Shown here piece after piece: positions 1 through 9,228 of a stretch of 64,000 bases of DNA. Both the position numbers and the translations under genes were made by a program. Within the stretch, counting starts at the first letter, position 1; every line of letters starts with the position of its first letter. The notes below the pieces were generated by a model that saw only the letters and a list, made by a program, of their open reading frames with translations, was not told where the DNA came from and did no database searches. Origin of the DNA: Novipirellula aureliae (GTDB taxonomy: Bacteria > Planctomycetota > Planctomycetia > Pirellulales > Pirellulaceae); NCBI RefSeq assembly GCF_007860185.1, contig NZ_SJPY01000007.1, positions 496,001 through 560,000 of the forward strand. Reading direction: 5' to 3'.

Positions 1-1948
1 AAACACCGGACGCGCCGAAGCGATTTGCAATTACGACGAATTGTTGGCCAAACCCGACGTCCGTGGAACGGAGGTATGGGAAAAGGCAAAAGCGGAAACT
101 CCCGAACTCGCTGACGACTTAAAGGTCCATAAACCCTACATCGACGCCATCACCTACGCGTCCCCCTTCGCCGAAGGTGCGCGGATGCAGCGAGTTACCG
201 AGGTCATCGATTGCTGGTACGACTCCGGTGCAATGCCGTTCGCCCAATGGGGTTGGCCGCAGCACAACAACGAGCGTTTCCGTGATCAATTCCCCGCCGA
301 TTTCATCAGCGAAGCACTCGATCAAACTCGAGGTTGGTTCTACAGCCAGTTGGCAATCAGCACGATGTTGTTCGGCGACGGTGCATCGATCCGCGATGAA
401 TCGCTGCCTCTGGAAAACAAACTCAGCGGTTCCAAGGCAACGGACGAAATGCTTTCCGACCAAGCATTCCCGCATCCTTACCGTAACTGCATCGTGCTCG
501 GTTTGATGCTCGGCGAAGACGGCAAGAAGATGAGCAAGAGCAAAAAGAACTACCGCGAACCGAACGAGATCTTTGACAAATACGGCGCCGATGCTCTGCG
601 CTGGTTCTTCTTCGCCGGGCAACCACCATGGACCGCGATCCAATATCGAGAACAATCGATCAAAGACTCGATCCCCGAATTTTTGCTCCGACTTTGGAAT
701 GTGTTCAGCTTCTTCAGCATCTATGCCGAAATTGATGGGTTTGATCCGACAACCGCCAAAGATGCGGACGAACAATTAACACCAGAGTCTTTCGCCTCGT
801 CACCCACCTATCGAGACATCAAAGAGCGAAGCGAAATCGATCGCTGGATCGTCTCGGAACTCAACCGCACGATCGAGATCGTCGTTTCGCGAATGGACGC
901 ACTCGATAACTACAACGCCTGTCAAGCGTTGACTTCGTTCGTCGATGCGCTCAGCAATTGGTATGTTCGCCGCAGCCGAGATCGATTCTGGGATAGCGAA
1001 AAGGAATCACCAGACAAGTACGATGCGTATTGGACGCTCTACGAGACGTTGCTTCAAACCACCAAATTGATCGCTCCGTTCGTCCCGTTCTTGGCAGAGA
1101 CGTTGTGGCAACAATTGACGGCACCGTTTTCGGAGCAGGTGAAGAAGAGTGTCCACCTTTGCGATTACCCCGAAGGACATTCCGATCGAGTTGATACGAA
1201 TTTGTCAACAAGCATGAGACTGCTTCGCGAGATCGCCTCGCTCGGTCGTGCGGCTCGAGCGGATGCGAAATTGAAGGTTCGATTGCCGCTTTCGAAGGTC
1301 GAAGTCGTACTGACGGACGATTCGCAAATCGCGTGGCTGAAGACGCACGATTCGCTCATCCGTGAAGAATTGAACGTCAAAGCGGTCAACTACACAACCG
1401 ATGGCGAGCAATATGTCCAGTACAATGTTGTGCCAAATTTCAAACGCTTGGGCCCTCGCGTCGGAAGAAACATCCCAGCGGTGAAAAAGGCATTGAGCCA
1501 AGCCGACGGCAATTCGTTGCTCGCGTCACTTAGCCGCGATGGCAGTGTGAAAATTGAGTTACCCGATGGCGCATCGATCGAGCTCGATGATCAAGATATC
1601 GAAGTTCGCTTGCAAGCCAAGCCTGGTTGGGCTGCCGCGCAAGGCAGTGGATGCGTGGTGGTGCTGAACACCGAAGTGACCGACGAACTGAGGCAAGAGG
1701 GTGTCGCGAAAGATCTGATTCGTACGATCCAAAACCAACGCAAAGAGATAAAATGCGACTATACCGACCGGATCGTGGTGGCGGTCGTCACGACCGATGC
1801 CGATGTTTTGGCAGCCGTCAAACAACATCGTGATTTGATTTGCGGTGAAACGTTGACCAGCAATCTGACCGATTCCGCAATCGACTCGGTCTCGCCGATC
1901 GACACCGAGTTTGGTCAGATTTTTGTGCAAAGGGAAACACTCCTATGA
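1..1948 (+). CDS. ileS: Isoleucine-tRNA ligase, C-terminal part (5' end outside window)
   Basis: Class I aminoacyl-tRNA synthetase that charges tRNA-Ile in the cytoplasm. The frame is open from base 2 with no start codon before the window edge, so only the C-terminal part is present. The KMSKS ATP-binding loop is at nt 527-541, preceded by the conserved [11 protein letters not shown] and TRGWFYSQL blocks of the catalytic domain. The anticodon-binding helical domain follows (SEIDRW... and [13 protein letters not shown]). The C-terminus has the [13 protein letters not shown] type of tail and shows no cysteine zinc-binding knuckle, which fits the eukaryote-like IleRS type (inference). The last codon overlaps the next gene by four bases (ATGA), indicating translational coupling with purN. 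Confidence 0.95.
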   Translation, partial: NTGRAEAICNYDELLAKPDVRGTEVWEKAKAETPELADDLKVHKPYIDAITYASPFAEGARMQRVTEVIDCWYDSGAMPFAQWGWPQHNNERFRDQFPADFISEALDQTRGWFYSQLAISTMLFGDGASIRDESLPLENKLSGSKATDEMLSDQAFPHPYRNCIVLGLMLGEDGKKMSKSKKNYREPNEIFDKYGADALRWFFFAGQPPWTAIQYREQSIKDSIPEFLLRLWNVFSFFSIYAEIDGFDPTTAKDADEQLTPESFASSPTYRDIKERSEIDRWIVSELNRTIEIVVSRMDALDNYNACQALTSFVDALSNWYVRRSRDRFWDSEKESPDKYDAYWTLYETLLQTTKLIAPFVPFLAETLWQQLTAPFSEQVKKSVHLCDYPEGHSDRVDTNLSTSMRLLREIASLGRAARADAKLKVRLPLSKVEVVLTDDSQIAWLKTHDSLIREELNVKAVNYTTDGEQYVQYNVVPNFKRLGPRVGRNIPAVKKALSQADGNSLLASLSRDGSVKIELPDGASIELDDQDIEVRLQAKPGWAAAQGSGCVVVLNTEVTDELRQEGVAKDLIRTIQNQRKEIKCDYTDRIVVAVVTTDADVLAAVKQHRDLICGETLTSNLTDSAIDSVSPIDTEFGQIFVQRETLL

Positions 1949-2538
1949 CCGATCACTGTTTGAAGATCGGTGTTTTTCTCAGTGGCAGTGGCCGAACGCT
2001 ACAAAACCTAATTCATCATCGCGATCAGCACGGATTACCGATTGACATTCGTGTTGTCATCAGTAGTCGCCGCGATGTACGGGGCGTCGAGATCGCCCAT
2101 GATAATGGGATTGATGTGCGAGTCGTAAGGAAGTCCGACTACCCAAATCCAGACGAACATTCTCGACAAATGTTTGATCCATGCCGTGAAGCAGGCGTCG
2201 ATTTGGTCGTGATGGCAGGCTACTTGAATCACGTTTTAATCCCTGCTGACTTTGAAAACCGAGTTATCAACATCCATCCGTCCTTGTTGCCCGCGTTTGG
2301 TGGCCCGGGAATGTACGGAAGCCGCGTGCACCAAGCGATTCTCGACCGATGCGTCAAGATTACGGGATGCACGGTTCACTATGTCGACAACGAATACGAC
2401 AACGGCCCAATCATTGTGCAACGATCGTGCGAAGTCCGCTCAGACGATACCGCCGACACGCTGGCGGCTCGAGTGTTCGAGCAAGAATGCATCGCGATGC
2501 CTGAAGCAATCCGGTTGATTGCAGATGCGAAGCGGTAG
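1945..2538 (+). CDS. purN: Phosphoribosylglycinamide formyltransferase (GART)
   Basis: Third step of purine synthesis: transfers formyl from 10-formyl-THF to glycinamide ribonucleotide. At 197 aa it is close to normal PurN length. The nucleotide-binding loop [12 protein letters not shown] is at residues 11-22, and the family's catalytic triad can be placed at N109 and H111 (in [11 protein letters not shown]) and D148 (in [12 protein letters not shown]). The ATG overlaps the ileS stop (ATGA), so the start is well fixed. Pairing with ileS has no metabolic logic and is probably only transcriptional. A strong hairpin begins inside the last codons. Confidence 0.95.
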   Translation: MTDHCLKIGVFLSGSGRTLQNLIHHRDQHGLPIDIRVVISSRRDVRGVEIAHDNGIDVRVVRKSDYPNPDEHSRQMFDPCREAGVDLVVMAGYLNHVLIPADFENRVINIHPSLLPAFGGPGMYGSRVHQAILDRCVKITGCTVHYVDNEYDNGPIIVQRSCEVRSDDTADTLAARVFEQECIAMPEAIRLIADAKR

Positions 2539-2560
2539 CGAATGCTCGCTGCTTCGCATC
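2524..2560 (+). terminator. Hairpin overlapping purN stop codon
   Basis: Perfect 10-bp stem GATGCGAAGC (2524-2533) with GCTTCGCATC (2551-2560), continued by an inner AGCGA/TCGCT stem and a 4-nt loop. It overlaps the purN stop codon and lies between the convergent purN and ispF genes. There is no U-tract, so classic Rho-independent termination is uncertain; a 3' processing or bidirectional stop is possible. Confidence 0.55.
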
Positions 2561-2711
2561 CCTTGAAGCGATACTTAAATCCTAGTGCTTCCACCACAAC
2601 GAAGAATGAGGGTAAGAATCTTTCGTGGCGGTGCCTCAGCGATGTCGATGTTACTCCAATTTCCCAGGGCGTCTGAGCTCATTCGCGTGATTAGCGGGCG
2701 AAATCCTCTAT

Positions 2712-3224
2712 TCACGGTGAGAGAGAGTTTGCGGTTCCGCACGCCAAAACAACGACATGGCAGGCGATCGCAGCAGCGTCTCCGATCGCTCCGATCCCCT
2801 CGGCCGTTTTTGCTTTGATACTGACTCGATCGATAGAAATATCCAAAAGCTCGCTGACAGCATGACGCATTTCATCGATGTGCGGAGCCATCTTTGGACG
2901 TTCCGCGATGATCACGCAGTCCAAATTGACGATCTGCATGGAATGGTGTCGCAGTCTTTGAATCGCTTCAAGCACAAAATCTTGGCTATCGCGACCACGG
3001 TTCTCTTCGGCGTCATCAGGAAACAGCCGCCCGATGTCCGCTTCACATACCGTTCCCAGAATCGCATCGGTAATCGAATGGAGCAGTACATCGGCATCGC
3101 TATGACCGATCGCATGGACCTCGGCTGGCAAGTCGACGCCGCCAATCCGCAGTGGACCACCGTTACCAAGACGGTGTGAATCGTAACCAAGACCGATGCG
3201 TATCGAAGGAAGGGAAGCTGTCAT
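2712..3224 (-). CDS. ispF: 2-C-methyl-D-erythritol 2,4-cyclodiphosphate synthase
   Basis: MEP-pathway enzyme that cyclises CDP-methylerythritol phosphate to MEcPP on the way to isoprenoids. The 170-aa length is normal. Metal ligands are readable: D15 and H17 in GLGYDSHRL and H49 in HSDADVLLH. The substrate-loop block AKTAEGIGAIG follows near the C-terminus. It is convergent with purN and divergent from the ABC ATPase gene, and stands alone here (no ispD next to it). Confidence 0.95.
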   Translation of the reverse strand: MTASLPSIRIGLGYDSHRLGNGGPLRIGGVDLPAEVHAIGHSDADVLLHSITDAILGTVCEADIGRLFPDDAEENRGRDSQDFVLEAIQRLRHHSMQIVNLDCVIIAERPKMAPHIDEMRHAVSELLDISIDRVSIKAKTAEGIGAIGDAAAIACHVVVLACGTANSLSP

Positions 3225-3279
3225 GGAAGGATGATAATCTGGTTGAAGGCGTTATGGATGAAACGGGGTCCCAGGGTTT

Positions 3280-3316
3280 GCCTAGGCCTCCTGCTTTGCA
3301 GGCCTCCGGCCTAGGC
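3280..3316. repeat. Perfect 9-bp palindrome in divergent intergenic region
   Basis: GCCTAGGCC (3280-3288) pairs with GGCCTAGGC (3308-3316) around a 19-nt loop that itself contains AGGCCT twice. It lies in the 238-bp gap between the divergent ispF and ABC ATPase genes. It resembles the other GC-rich 'GGCCTCCGGCC' repeats at 11.2 and 29.1 kb. No promoter could be assigned with confidence. Confidence 0.5.
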
Positions 3317-3462
3317 ATTGCCGTTCACCGCGTTGCCCGTTGGACACGCGGTGAAACAGGGCAAAATCAAAGGGGATCTATTGTCATTTGCAACGGTCTC
3401 TACAATAACCGATCCAATCGTCGTCGTGGTACCCATTTTCTATTTTAGGTTTTTGCATTTTC

Positions 3463-4452
3463 ATGTCGATTATCGAAGTACGAGGACTGACCAAATCATA
3501 CCGCGTTTACAACAAACGCGAGGGGCTTCGTGACAGTGTTCGTGGCTTGTTTCGCCGTGAATACAAAGACGTTCACGCAGTTCGAGGGATCGATCTCGAT
3601 GTGCAGCAAGGCGAATTTGTCGCCTTTCTCGGGCCCAACGGTGCAGGAAAAACGACAACGCTGAAATTGCTGAGCGGCGTCATCAACCCAACCGAAGGAT
3701 CGGCAACCGTCATGGGATACGTCCCCTGGCAACGAAAGAACGAATACCGCCGCCGCTTCGCTTTGGTGATGGGCCAAAAAAACCAACTTTGGTGGGACCT
3801 GCCCGCTCAAGAATCCTATCGTTTGCACCAGCAAATCTACGGTATTGATCGCGAAACGTTCCAAGTCACGCTCGATGAACTGACTGATCTACTCGACGTT
3901 ACGCGTTTACTCAACCAACCGGTGCGTGAACTATCGCTCGGCGAACGAATGAAGATGGAATTGATCGCAGCGATGCTACACAGTCCGGATGTGCTGTTTC
4001 TTGACGAACCAACCATCGGTCTCGATGTCATCGCCCAGCACAATATCCAGAAATTCTTGAAGTACTACCAAGAGAAACGGAAAATTACGATCCTGCTGAC
4101 CAGCCATTACATGAAGGATATCGCAGCGTTGTGTAAGCGAGTCGTCATTATCGCGAACGGTCGGATCGAGTATGACGGATCGCTTGTTGGGATCGTCGAC
4201 AAATTTTCGGGAACCAAGATCATCACGTTGCAATTTGCGGACGGTCACCGACCCTCGCTCGCCGCCTTTGGGGAAGTTCTCGATGAAAGTTGGCCGAAGG
4301 TCAAGGTACGCGTCAGTCGGGCAGACGTGCCGCGAGTGTTGGCCGAGACATTGAGAGACAACCCGATCGAGGATGTTTCGGTGGAAGATCCGCCGCTCGA
4401 AGAAGTCATTGCCGAGCTGTTTCGCGAATCGAGTGAACGAGGTAGCGTCTAA
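3463..4452 (+). CDS. ABC-2 type transporter ATP-binding protein (orphan)
   Basis: ABC ATPase of the NatA/EcsA-like exporter class, 329 aa. Walker A GPNGAGKTT is at residues 57-65, the Q-loop at MGQKNQ (103-108), signature LSLGE at 157-161 and Walker B VLFLDEP at 177-183, followed by the D-loop and the H-loop in LTSHYMKD. About 90 extra residues after the nucleotide-binding domain form the C-terminal domain usual for this subfamily. The cognate permease genes would normally follow, but the next gene is zwf; there is no membrane gene in reach. The substrate cannot be inferred. Confidence 0.88.
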   Translation: MSIIEVRGLTKSYRVYNKREGLRDSVRGLFRREYKDVHAVRGIDLDVQQGEFVAFLGPNGAGKTTTLKLLSGVINPTEGSATVMGYVPWQRKNEYRRRFALVMGQKNQLWWDLPAQESYRLHQQIYGIDRETFQVTLDELTDLLDVTRLLNQPVRELSLGERMKMELIAAMLHSPDVLFLDEPTIGLDVIAQHNIQKFLKYYQEKRKITILLTSHYMKDIAALCKRVVIIANGRIEYDGSLVGIVDKFSGTKIITLQFADGHRPSLAAFGEVLDESWPKVKVRVSRADVPRVLAETLRDNPIEDVSVEDPPLEEVIAELFRESSERGSV

Positions 4453-4536
4453 CCCTCGTCAATCCGCAACAATTTACCTAAGCTAAATTCCCGACGATTC
4501 TCCTTCTCGAATCCCCACGTAGGAAACGATCATTCG

Positions 4537-5991
4537 ATGGCAAATACGATTGTAATTTTTGGCGCTTCCGGCGACTTGACCAGCCGTAAATTGATTCCCG
4601 CGCTCTATCGTTTGTTTCAGAAAAAAAGGCTCCCTGAAGGATCTCAAATTGTTGGAGTTTCTCGTAGTCACTTCGAACACGACCAGTGGCGAGATGCACT
4701 GAAGACCAGCGTCAAGAAATTTGCTGCCGATTGCTTCAACGAGAATACCTGGAAAGAATTCGCCAGCCAAATCTATTACCATGCAGGCGATATTACCAAT
4801 ACCGAAGATTTTATCTCCCTATCCAGATTTCTCGACAGTACCGAACCGGAAAACAATTCAGGCCGTTTGTATTACTTGTCGACCATGCCCCAACTCTACG
4901 AGAAGGCGATCCAACAACTGGGGGCAGCAGGACTAAACGACGACGCCAACGGATTTCGACGAGTGGTGATCGAAAAACCGTTCGGGACCGATTTGAAGTC
5001 AGCTCAGGCGCTCAACCAATCCATTCATTCCGTTTTTCGTGAAGACCAAATCTATCGTATCGATCACTACTTGGGTAAAGAAACGGTCCAAAATATTTTC
5101 GCTTTGCGATTCGCCAACAGTATTTTCGAACCGATTTGGAATCGAAACTTTGTCGACCATGTGCAAATAACCGTTGCGGAAGAAGTCGTCGTCGGACGAC
5201 GAGCCGGTTATTACGACTCCGCGGGCATCATGCGTGATATGTTTCAAAATCATCTACTTCAATTGATGATGATTACGGCAATGGAGCCACCATCGCGATA
5301 CGATGCTGCGATGGTACGCGATGAAAAAGTCAAAGTGTTGCACAGTATTCGCCACATGACGGGTGGTGATTTCGCATCCGATACCGTTCGTGGCCAATAC
5401 AAAGGCTATCTCGAAGAGGATGATGTTCCGGCAGGAAGCGAGACCGAAACCTATGCCGTGCTAAAACTGTATTGTGACAATTGGCGATGGAATAACGTCC
5501 CGTTCTATCTGCGCAGCGGCAAAGGAATGTCATGCCGAACGACGCAAATTGTCATCCAATTTAAGAACGTTCCGCATATCTTGTTTGGGGAAAAGACGCG
5601 TGAACCGCTGGGCAATCGTTTGGTCATGCAAGTTCAACCAGCCGAGGGAATCCAGTTACATTTCGAAACGAAAGTGCCTGATTCCGAAATGAAGACTCGC
5701 ACCAGTACACTCGACTTTAGTTTTAGCAACACGCCTGGCGGTAAATCGATGCCTGATTCGTACCAACGACTACTCCTGGATGCGTTGACCGGTGACGCCA
5801 GCCTCTTTGCCCGCAGTGATGAAGTGGAATTGGCGTGGGGAATTGTCGATCCGATCCTGGCCGCTTGGCGTAGCCCAGCAGCCCCTCCGTTGTATCGCTA
5901 CGAAACGGGATTGTGGGGACCGCCGGAATCCTCCGAGTGGATGTACAAACAAAACCGGGAGTGGTTCGACGTTTGCCCCGTCCTGTCCTAG
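4537..5991 (+). CDS. zwf: Glucose-6-phosphate 1-dehydrogenase
   Basis: Oxidises glucose-6-phosphate to 6-phosphogluconolactone with NADP+, the entry to the oxidative pentose phosphate pathway. The 484-aa length is typical. Nucleotide-binding GASGDLT is at residues 9-15, EKPFG at 146-150, and the substrate/catalytic block RIDHYLGKE at 174-182. C-terminal family blocks (YLRSGKGM, then the LLLDALTGD segment) are intact. It lies 84 bp after the ABC gene. There is no pgl or gnd beside it. A 150-bp inverted-repeat element follows about 27 bp after the stop. Confidence 0.96.
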   Translation: MANTIVIFGASGDLTSRKLIPALYRLFQKKRLPEGSQIVGVSRSHFEHDQWRDALKTSVKKFAADCFNENTWKEFASQIYYHAGDITNTEDFISLSRFLDSTEPENNSGRLYYLSTMPQLYEKAIQQLGAAGLNDDANGFRRVVIEKPFGTDLKSAQALNQSIHSVFREDQIYRIDHYLGKETVQNIFALRFANSIFEPIWNRNFVDHVQITVAEEVVVGRRAGYYDSAGIMRDMFQNHLLQLMMITAMEPPSRYDAAMVRDEKVKVLHSIRHMTGGDFASDTVRGQYKGYLEEDDVPAGSETETYAVLKLYCDNWRWNNVPFYLRSGKGMSCRTTQIVIQFKNVPHILFGEKTREPLGNRLVMQVQPAEGIQLHFETKVPDSEMKTRTSTLDFSFSNTPGGKSMPDSYQRLLLDALTGDASLFARSDEVELAWGIVDPILAAWRSPAAPPLYRYETGLWGPPESSEWMYKQNREWFDVCPVLS

Positions 5992-6018
5992 CCATTTGCC
6001 AGCATTGACTCTTAGGTA

Positions 6019-6168
6019 GTGGATCTTGTTAAAGATCCTAGCCCAGATGATACGCAGACTGTTTTTCGAGCAATGAACGTAAACGCTTGAAGGCGTAGAC
6101 TTAGCAAAACAATTTGCAAGCCCATGAATCATCCGGGCTAGCGCATGGGGATCTTTAGCAAGATCCAC
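6019..6168. repeat. 150-bp MITE-like element carrying the 90-bp dispersed repeat
   Basis: The ends are inverted copies of about 20 bp: GTGGATCTTGTTAAAGATCC (6019-6038) and its near reverse complement at 6149-6168. Each end is itself a small palindrome. Between them, 6051-6140 is a 90-bp block that recurs at 10789-10878 with a single mismatch (89/90). No coding capacity. It occupies most of the 355-bp gap between zwf and the next gene; the rest (6169-6346) shows only a short TGACAAATGACAAAT direct repeat. Confidence 0.7.
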
Positions 6169-6346
6169 GCCCCCCCACCCTCATTCTCTCCCCAACTCCT
6201 AATGACAAATGACAAATCCCCCCCTTGGCTACACGCGGGTGATTCTGCGATACTGTTGATCGAAAGATAAGCCGATCTGGCGATTTTCGCCTGCAATTGC
6301 ACGAAACACGGAAACACTTTTACGTTATCAAACTCAGGAATGCTGA

Positions 6347-7264
6347 ATGTTTAAGAACTTTTCTCCTTGGTTATTGGGGATCAACGGTCGCCAAAGCGAA
6401 CTCATCGAATTGGCGCTGACCTACGGTTTTCGTGGAATGGACGTCGACATGGCCGATATGCTTCGTCGTAGTCAGCGAACGAGTCTGGAAGATGCCACGA
6501 AATACCTGCGGGCTACCGAAATCCGAATCGGCGGATTCGATCTGAACATCAATTTGGATGCAGACGATGAGACATTTACCGCCCAAGTGGCTACGTTGCA
6601 CCCGATGGCTGATATCGCGAAGGAACTGGGCACCAAGCGTGCTTACGTCAAGTTGCCAGCCGCTACCGACCGCTTACCCTACCACGAGTATTTTGAGATT
6701 CAGCGGGCCCGCTTGAATCAAATCGCCGAAGTATTGGCTCCCCGAGAAATCTCGCTGGGAATCGCTTTTGCACCTGGCAAGGAATTGGAAGAAGGCAAAG
6801 AATTCGCTTTTGTTCGTGACGTCGAAGGCTTCATCGCTTTGGTCAGCAGCATTCCAGCATCGAACGTTGGCTATGTGATTGACACCTTCGCATGGGTCGT
6901 TGGCTCAGGTTCGATGGACCAATTGACAGGCATCCCAGCCGACAAAATCGTTTCCGTCCGGCTCGGGGCTGTCGCCAGTGAAGTCGAGCCGTCCAAAGCG
7001 GTCACGAATGATCGGGTATTGCCTGAGAAAACAGGTCTGATCGACCATGTCGCTGTCCTCAAACATCTCGACGAGATCGATTATGCAGGTCCGATCAGCC
7101 CCAGCGCTTCGTCAACACGCTACAAGGGACAAACTCGCGAGAGCACGGTCCAGCAAGCCCAGGAAGCGATCGATAGCATTTCCAAAGAAGCTGGTTTACA
7201 CGTCGCTCCATTGCCAATGGATTTGATAGAAGACGTGCCCTACGAACCCACGCCAGCCATCTAG
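6347..7264 (+). CDS. Sugar phosphate isomerase/epimerase-like TIM-barrel protein
   Basis: A 305-aa protein with no signal peptide that looks like the xylose isomerase-like TIM-barrel superfamily (AP endonuclease 2 type). Features read: N-terminal LALTYGFRGMDVDMAD, the GFDLNIN segment, and a C-terminal VLKHLDEIDYAGPISP block typical of this fold's last strands. The usual metal-binding His/Glu set is not clearly conserved, so the activity may differ or be absent. It lies 31 bp before ruvA on the same strand. The substrate is unknown. Confidence 0.7.
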   Translation: MFKNFSPWLLGINGRQSELIELALTYGFRGMDVDMADMLRRSQRTSLEDATKYLRATEIRIGGFDLNINLDADDETFTAQVATLHPMADIAKELGTKRAYVKLPAATDRLPYHEYFEIQRARLNQIAEVLAPREISLGIAFAPGKELEEGKEFAFVRDVEGFIALVSSIPASNVGYVIDTFAWVVGSGSMDQLTGIPADKIVSVRLGAVASEVEPSKAVTNDRVLPEKTGLIDHVAVLKHLDEIDYAGPISPSASSTRYKGQTRESTVQQAQEAIDSISKEAGLHVAPLPMDLIEDVPYEPTPAI

Positions 7265-7295
7265 TGCTTTGCCAGGCACTTCAAAGGACTAGAAA

Positions 7296-7922
7296 TTGAT
7301 CGTTACGATTACGGGAAAACTGCTTCGCGTTGGTGAAGCAGCCGTTGTGATTGAGTCGTCGCCATTCGAATACGAAGTATTGGTTGCCGATTTTACCCGC
7401 CGACAACTACAGGGGAAGATCGGTACCGATGTCCGTTTTCATACGCTCGATTACATCGAAGGCAACGCGGCACAAGGCGGACGTTTGACGCCGCGTTTGA
7501 TCGGTTTTCTTTCCGAACCCGAACGCCAATTCTTCGATTTGTTCTGCAGTGTCGATGGTGTGGGCGTCAAAAAGGCTCTACGGGCAATGGTCCGGCCGGT
7601 CAAAGAGTTGGCCGTTTTGATTGAGCAGCAAGACGCAAAGGCGTTGTCGGCGCTACCGGGTGTCGGACCTGCCACGAGCGAGCGAGTGATCGCAAAACTA
7701 CGACGAAAAATGCCTCGTTTTGCCTTGATGGTCGATCGAGAAGGAATTGCGGATACCCCCGAACTTGGGCCACAAGTGGTTGGTGAGACATTTGACGCAC
7801 TCATGACGTTAGGCCACTCCGAAGCGGACGCGCGCCGATTGATTGACGAAGCGGTCGCAAGCGGTAAAAAATTCAAGGACACCGAATCGCTTTTAACCGC
7901 CATCTACCAACGTGGTCATTGA
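7296..7922 (+). CDS. ruvA: Holliday junction ATP-dependent helicase subunit RuvA
   Basis: Tetrameric DNA-binding subunit of the RuvAB branch-migration motor. 208 aa. The N-terminal OB-fold begins ITGKLLRVGEAAVVIE. Two helix-hairpin-helix motifs are visible: FCSVDGVGVKKALRAM (about residues 84-99) and LSALPGVGPATSERVIAKL (about 113-131). The C-terminal third domain (LMTLGHSEADARRLID) that contacts RuvB is present. The start is TTG at 7296, chosen because it places the canonical RuvA N-terminus directly. ruvB and ruvC are not adjacent. Confidence 0.93.
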   Translation: MIVTITGKLLRVGEAAVVIESSPFEYEVLVADFTRRQLQGKIGTDVRFHTLDYIEGNAAQGGRLTPRLIGFLSEPERQFFDLFCSVDGVGVKKALRAMVRPVKELAVLIEQQDAKALSALPGVGPATSERVIAKLRRKMPRFALMVDREGIADTPELGPQVVGETFDALMTLGHSEADARRLIDEAVASGKKFKDTESLLTAIYQRGH

Positions 7923-8013
7923 GTAATCCCATCCGGTTCTAATTTGCCTAGCTTCTATCTACACTAAGGGAAGCAGCTAATCCCAAACCGATCCCAATCC
8001 GCGAGGTGACACA

Positions 8014-8757
8014 TTGAACGGATACGGCGCATTTAGCGACGATTTCTACATAAACCTGATTTTGACGACCGAAATGGAACTGCCCAAAGGTCGCGAATCT
8101 ATTCTTCACTTTTTTGAACAAATCCGACGCCGATATCCAAAATTACAGAATTTCTACAGTCGTGACAAAAACGAATACGTGATCGAAGAAGAAAAAGATG
8201 CTGGATCGTATCGGTGGGTCTCGACAGAATCCAAACGGATCAACACGGGCAACGTGAATCCCTCGGACGCCGATGCCGTCGACGATCTAAACCGCACGGT
8301 TTTGGAGTTAATTCCCTATGAATTATCGGTTTCTCCGCTCGATTGTGAATCGCTCAGCGTGATGTTCGGCTTTGATTTTGCTTATCGTGGCAACCATAAC
8401 GAAATGATCGCCGATGTGATTGGGGTTGCCCCCGGGCTCCAGCCGTTCTTGAAAGTGCCGTATGGGAAAGTTCTGTCACACGAACCAGCAATCCAATTTG
8501 CACTCGATGAGGAATGCAGGACACAATGCCGCGTTAGCTTTGAATCACGAACCAATGCCTACCAGGTTCGTACGTCCGATTTTGCCGAAGAACAACTGAG
8601 CGTCTATTTGACGGTTCGCCGTTATGATAGTCTCGGACCTAACGATACGTACGTCGCCGAGTACGATCGTTTGGTCGCATTAGGACGCGATTTGGTCGAA
8701 GAATACCTGGTCGCCAGTATCCTCAAACCGCTTCAAGACGCAATCTCATTGCCCTAG
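8014..8757 (+). CDS. Conserved protein of unknown function
   Basis: 247 aa, TTG start, no signal peptide and no membrane segment. I do not recognise the family. The sequence is acidic and evenly composed, with a readable alpha/beta pattern: an N-terminal ILTTEMELPKGRESILHFFEQIRRRYP block and a C-terminal helix ending in VEEYLVASILKPLQDAISLP. It has normal codon use and is probably a real gene because no other long frame competes here. The stop codon sits four bases before the first hairpin of the 44-bp repeat array, so the array is likely transcribed as its 3' UTR. Confidence 0.7.
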   Translation: MNGYGAFSDDFYINLILTTEMELPKGRESILHFFEQIRRRYPKLQNFYSRDKNEYVIEEEKDAGSYRWVSTESKRINTGNVNPSDADAVDDLNRTVLELIPYELSVSPLDCESLSVMFGFDFAYRGNHNEMIADVIGVAPGLQPFLKVPYGKVLSHEPAIQFALDEECRTQCRVSFESRTNAYQVRTSDFAEEQLSVYLTVRRYDSLGPNDTYVAEYDRLVALGRDLVEEYLVASILKPLQDAISLP

Positions 8758-8761
8758 TAGC

Positions 8762-9030
8762 CGCGTCTCTCCGAGACGCGAATTTCCCCCACGCGTCTCG
8801 GAGAGACGCGGCTACTTTGAAGCCAAGTTTCCCCACGCGTCTCGGAGAGACGCGGATGCTTTGAAGCGAAGTTTCCCCACGCGTCTCGGAGAGACGCGGC
8901 TACTTTGAAGCCAAGTTTCCCCCACGCGTCTCGGAGAGACGCGGATGCTTTGAAGCCAAGTTTCCCACGCGTCTCGGAGAGACGCGGATGCTTTGAAGCC
9001 AAGTTTCCCTCAGCGTCTCGGAGAGACGCG
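8762..9030. repeat. Array of seven hairpins, 44-bp period (one inverted, six direct)
   Basis: Core CGCGTCTCGGAGAGACGCG folds into a perfect 8-bp stem with a 3-nt loop. The first copy (8762-8780) is in inverted orientation (loop TCC); six direct copies start at about 8792, 8836, 8880, 8925, 8968 and 9012. Spacers of about 25 bp (TACTTTGAAGCCAAGTTTCCC type) are nearly identical, with GGCTAC/GGATGC variation after each hairpin. The last copy is slightly degenerate. It fills most of the gap between the 247-aa gene and the next; 9031-9228 shows nothing recognisable. Confidence 0.9.
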
Positions 9031-9228
9031 GATGCTTTGACTTGCCCGAAATAACCACCAACCGTAGCGGATTTGCTGTAGCGATTACGTCGACCATGCC
9101 GATTCTATCGAAGGAAGCGCGGAAGACAGGAAGCGCACGCAAGGTACGAGCGCTCGACATCTTCTCAAAATACGAGCTAGGTGAACGAAACCTGACGGTT
9201 TCATGATCCAGAAGGATGAATCGGACGA

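Noticed and set aside
119-775. 218-codon minus-strand frame opposite ileS
   Set aside because: Shadow of the ileS reading frame with no start signal and no recognisable domain.
8762-9030. CRISPR-like array (regular repeats with spacers)
   Set aside because: Spacers are nearly identical to each other, the first repeat is inverted, the period is 44 bp with a 19-bp hairpin core, and no cas gene is nearby.
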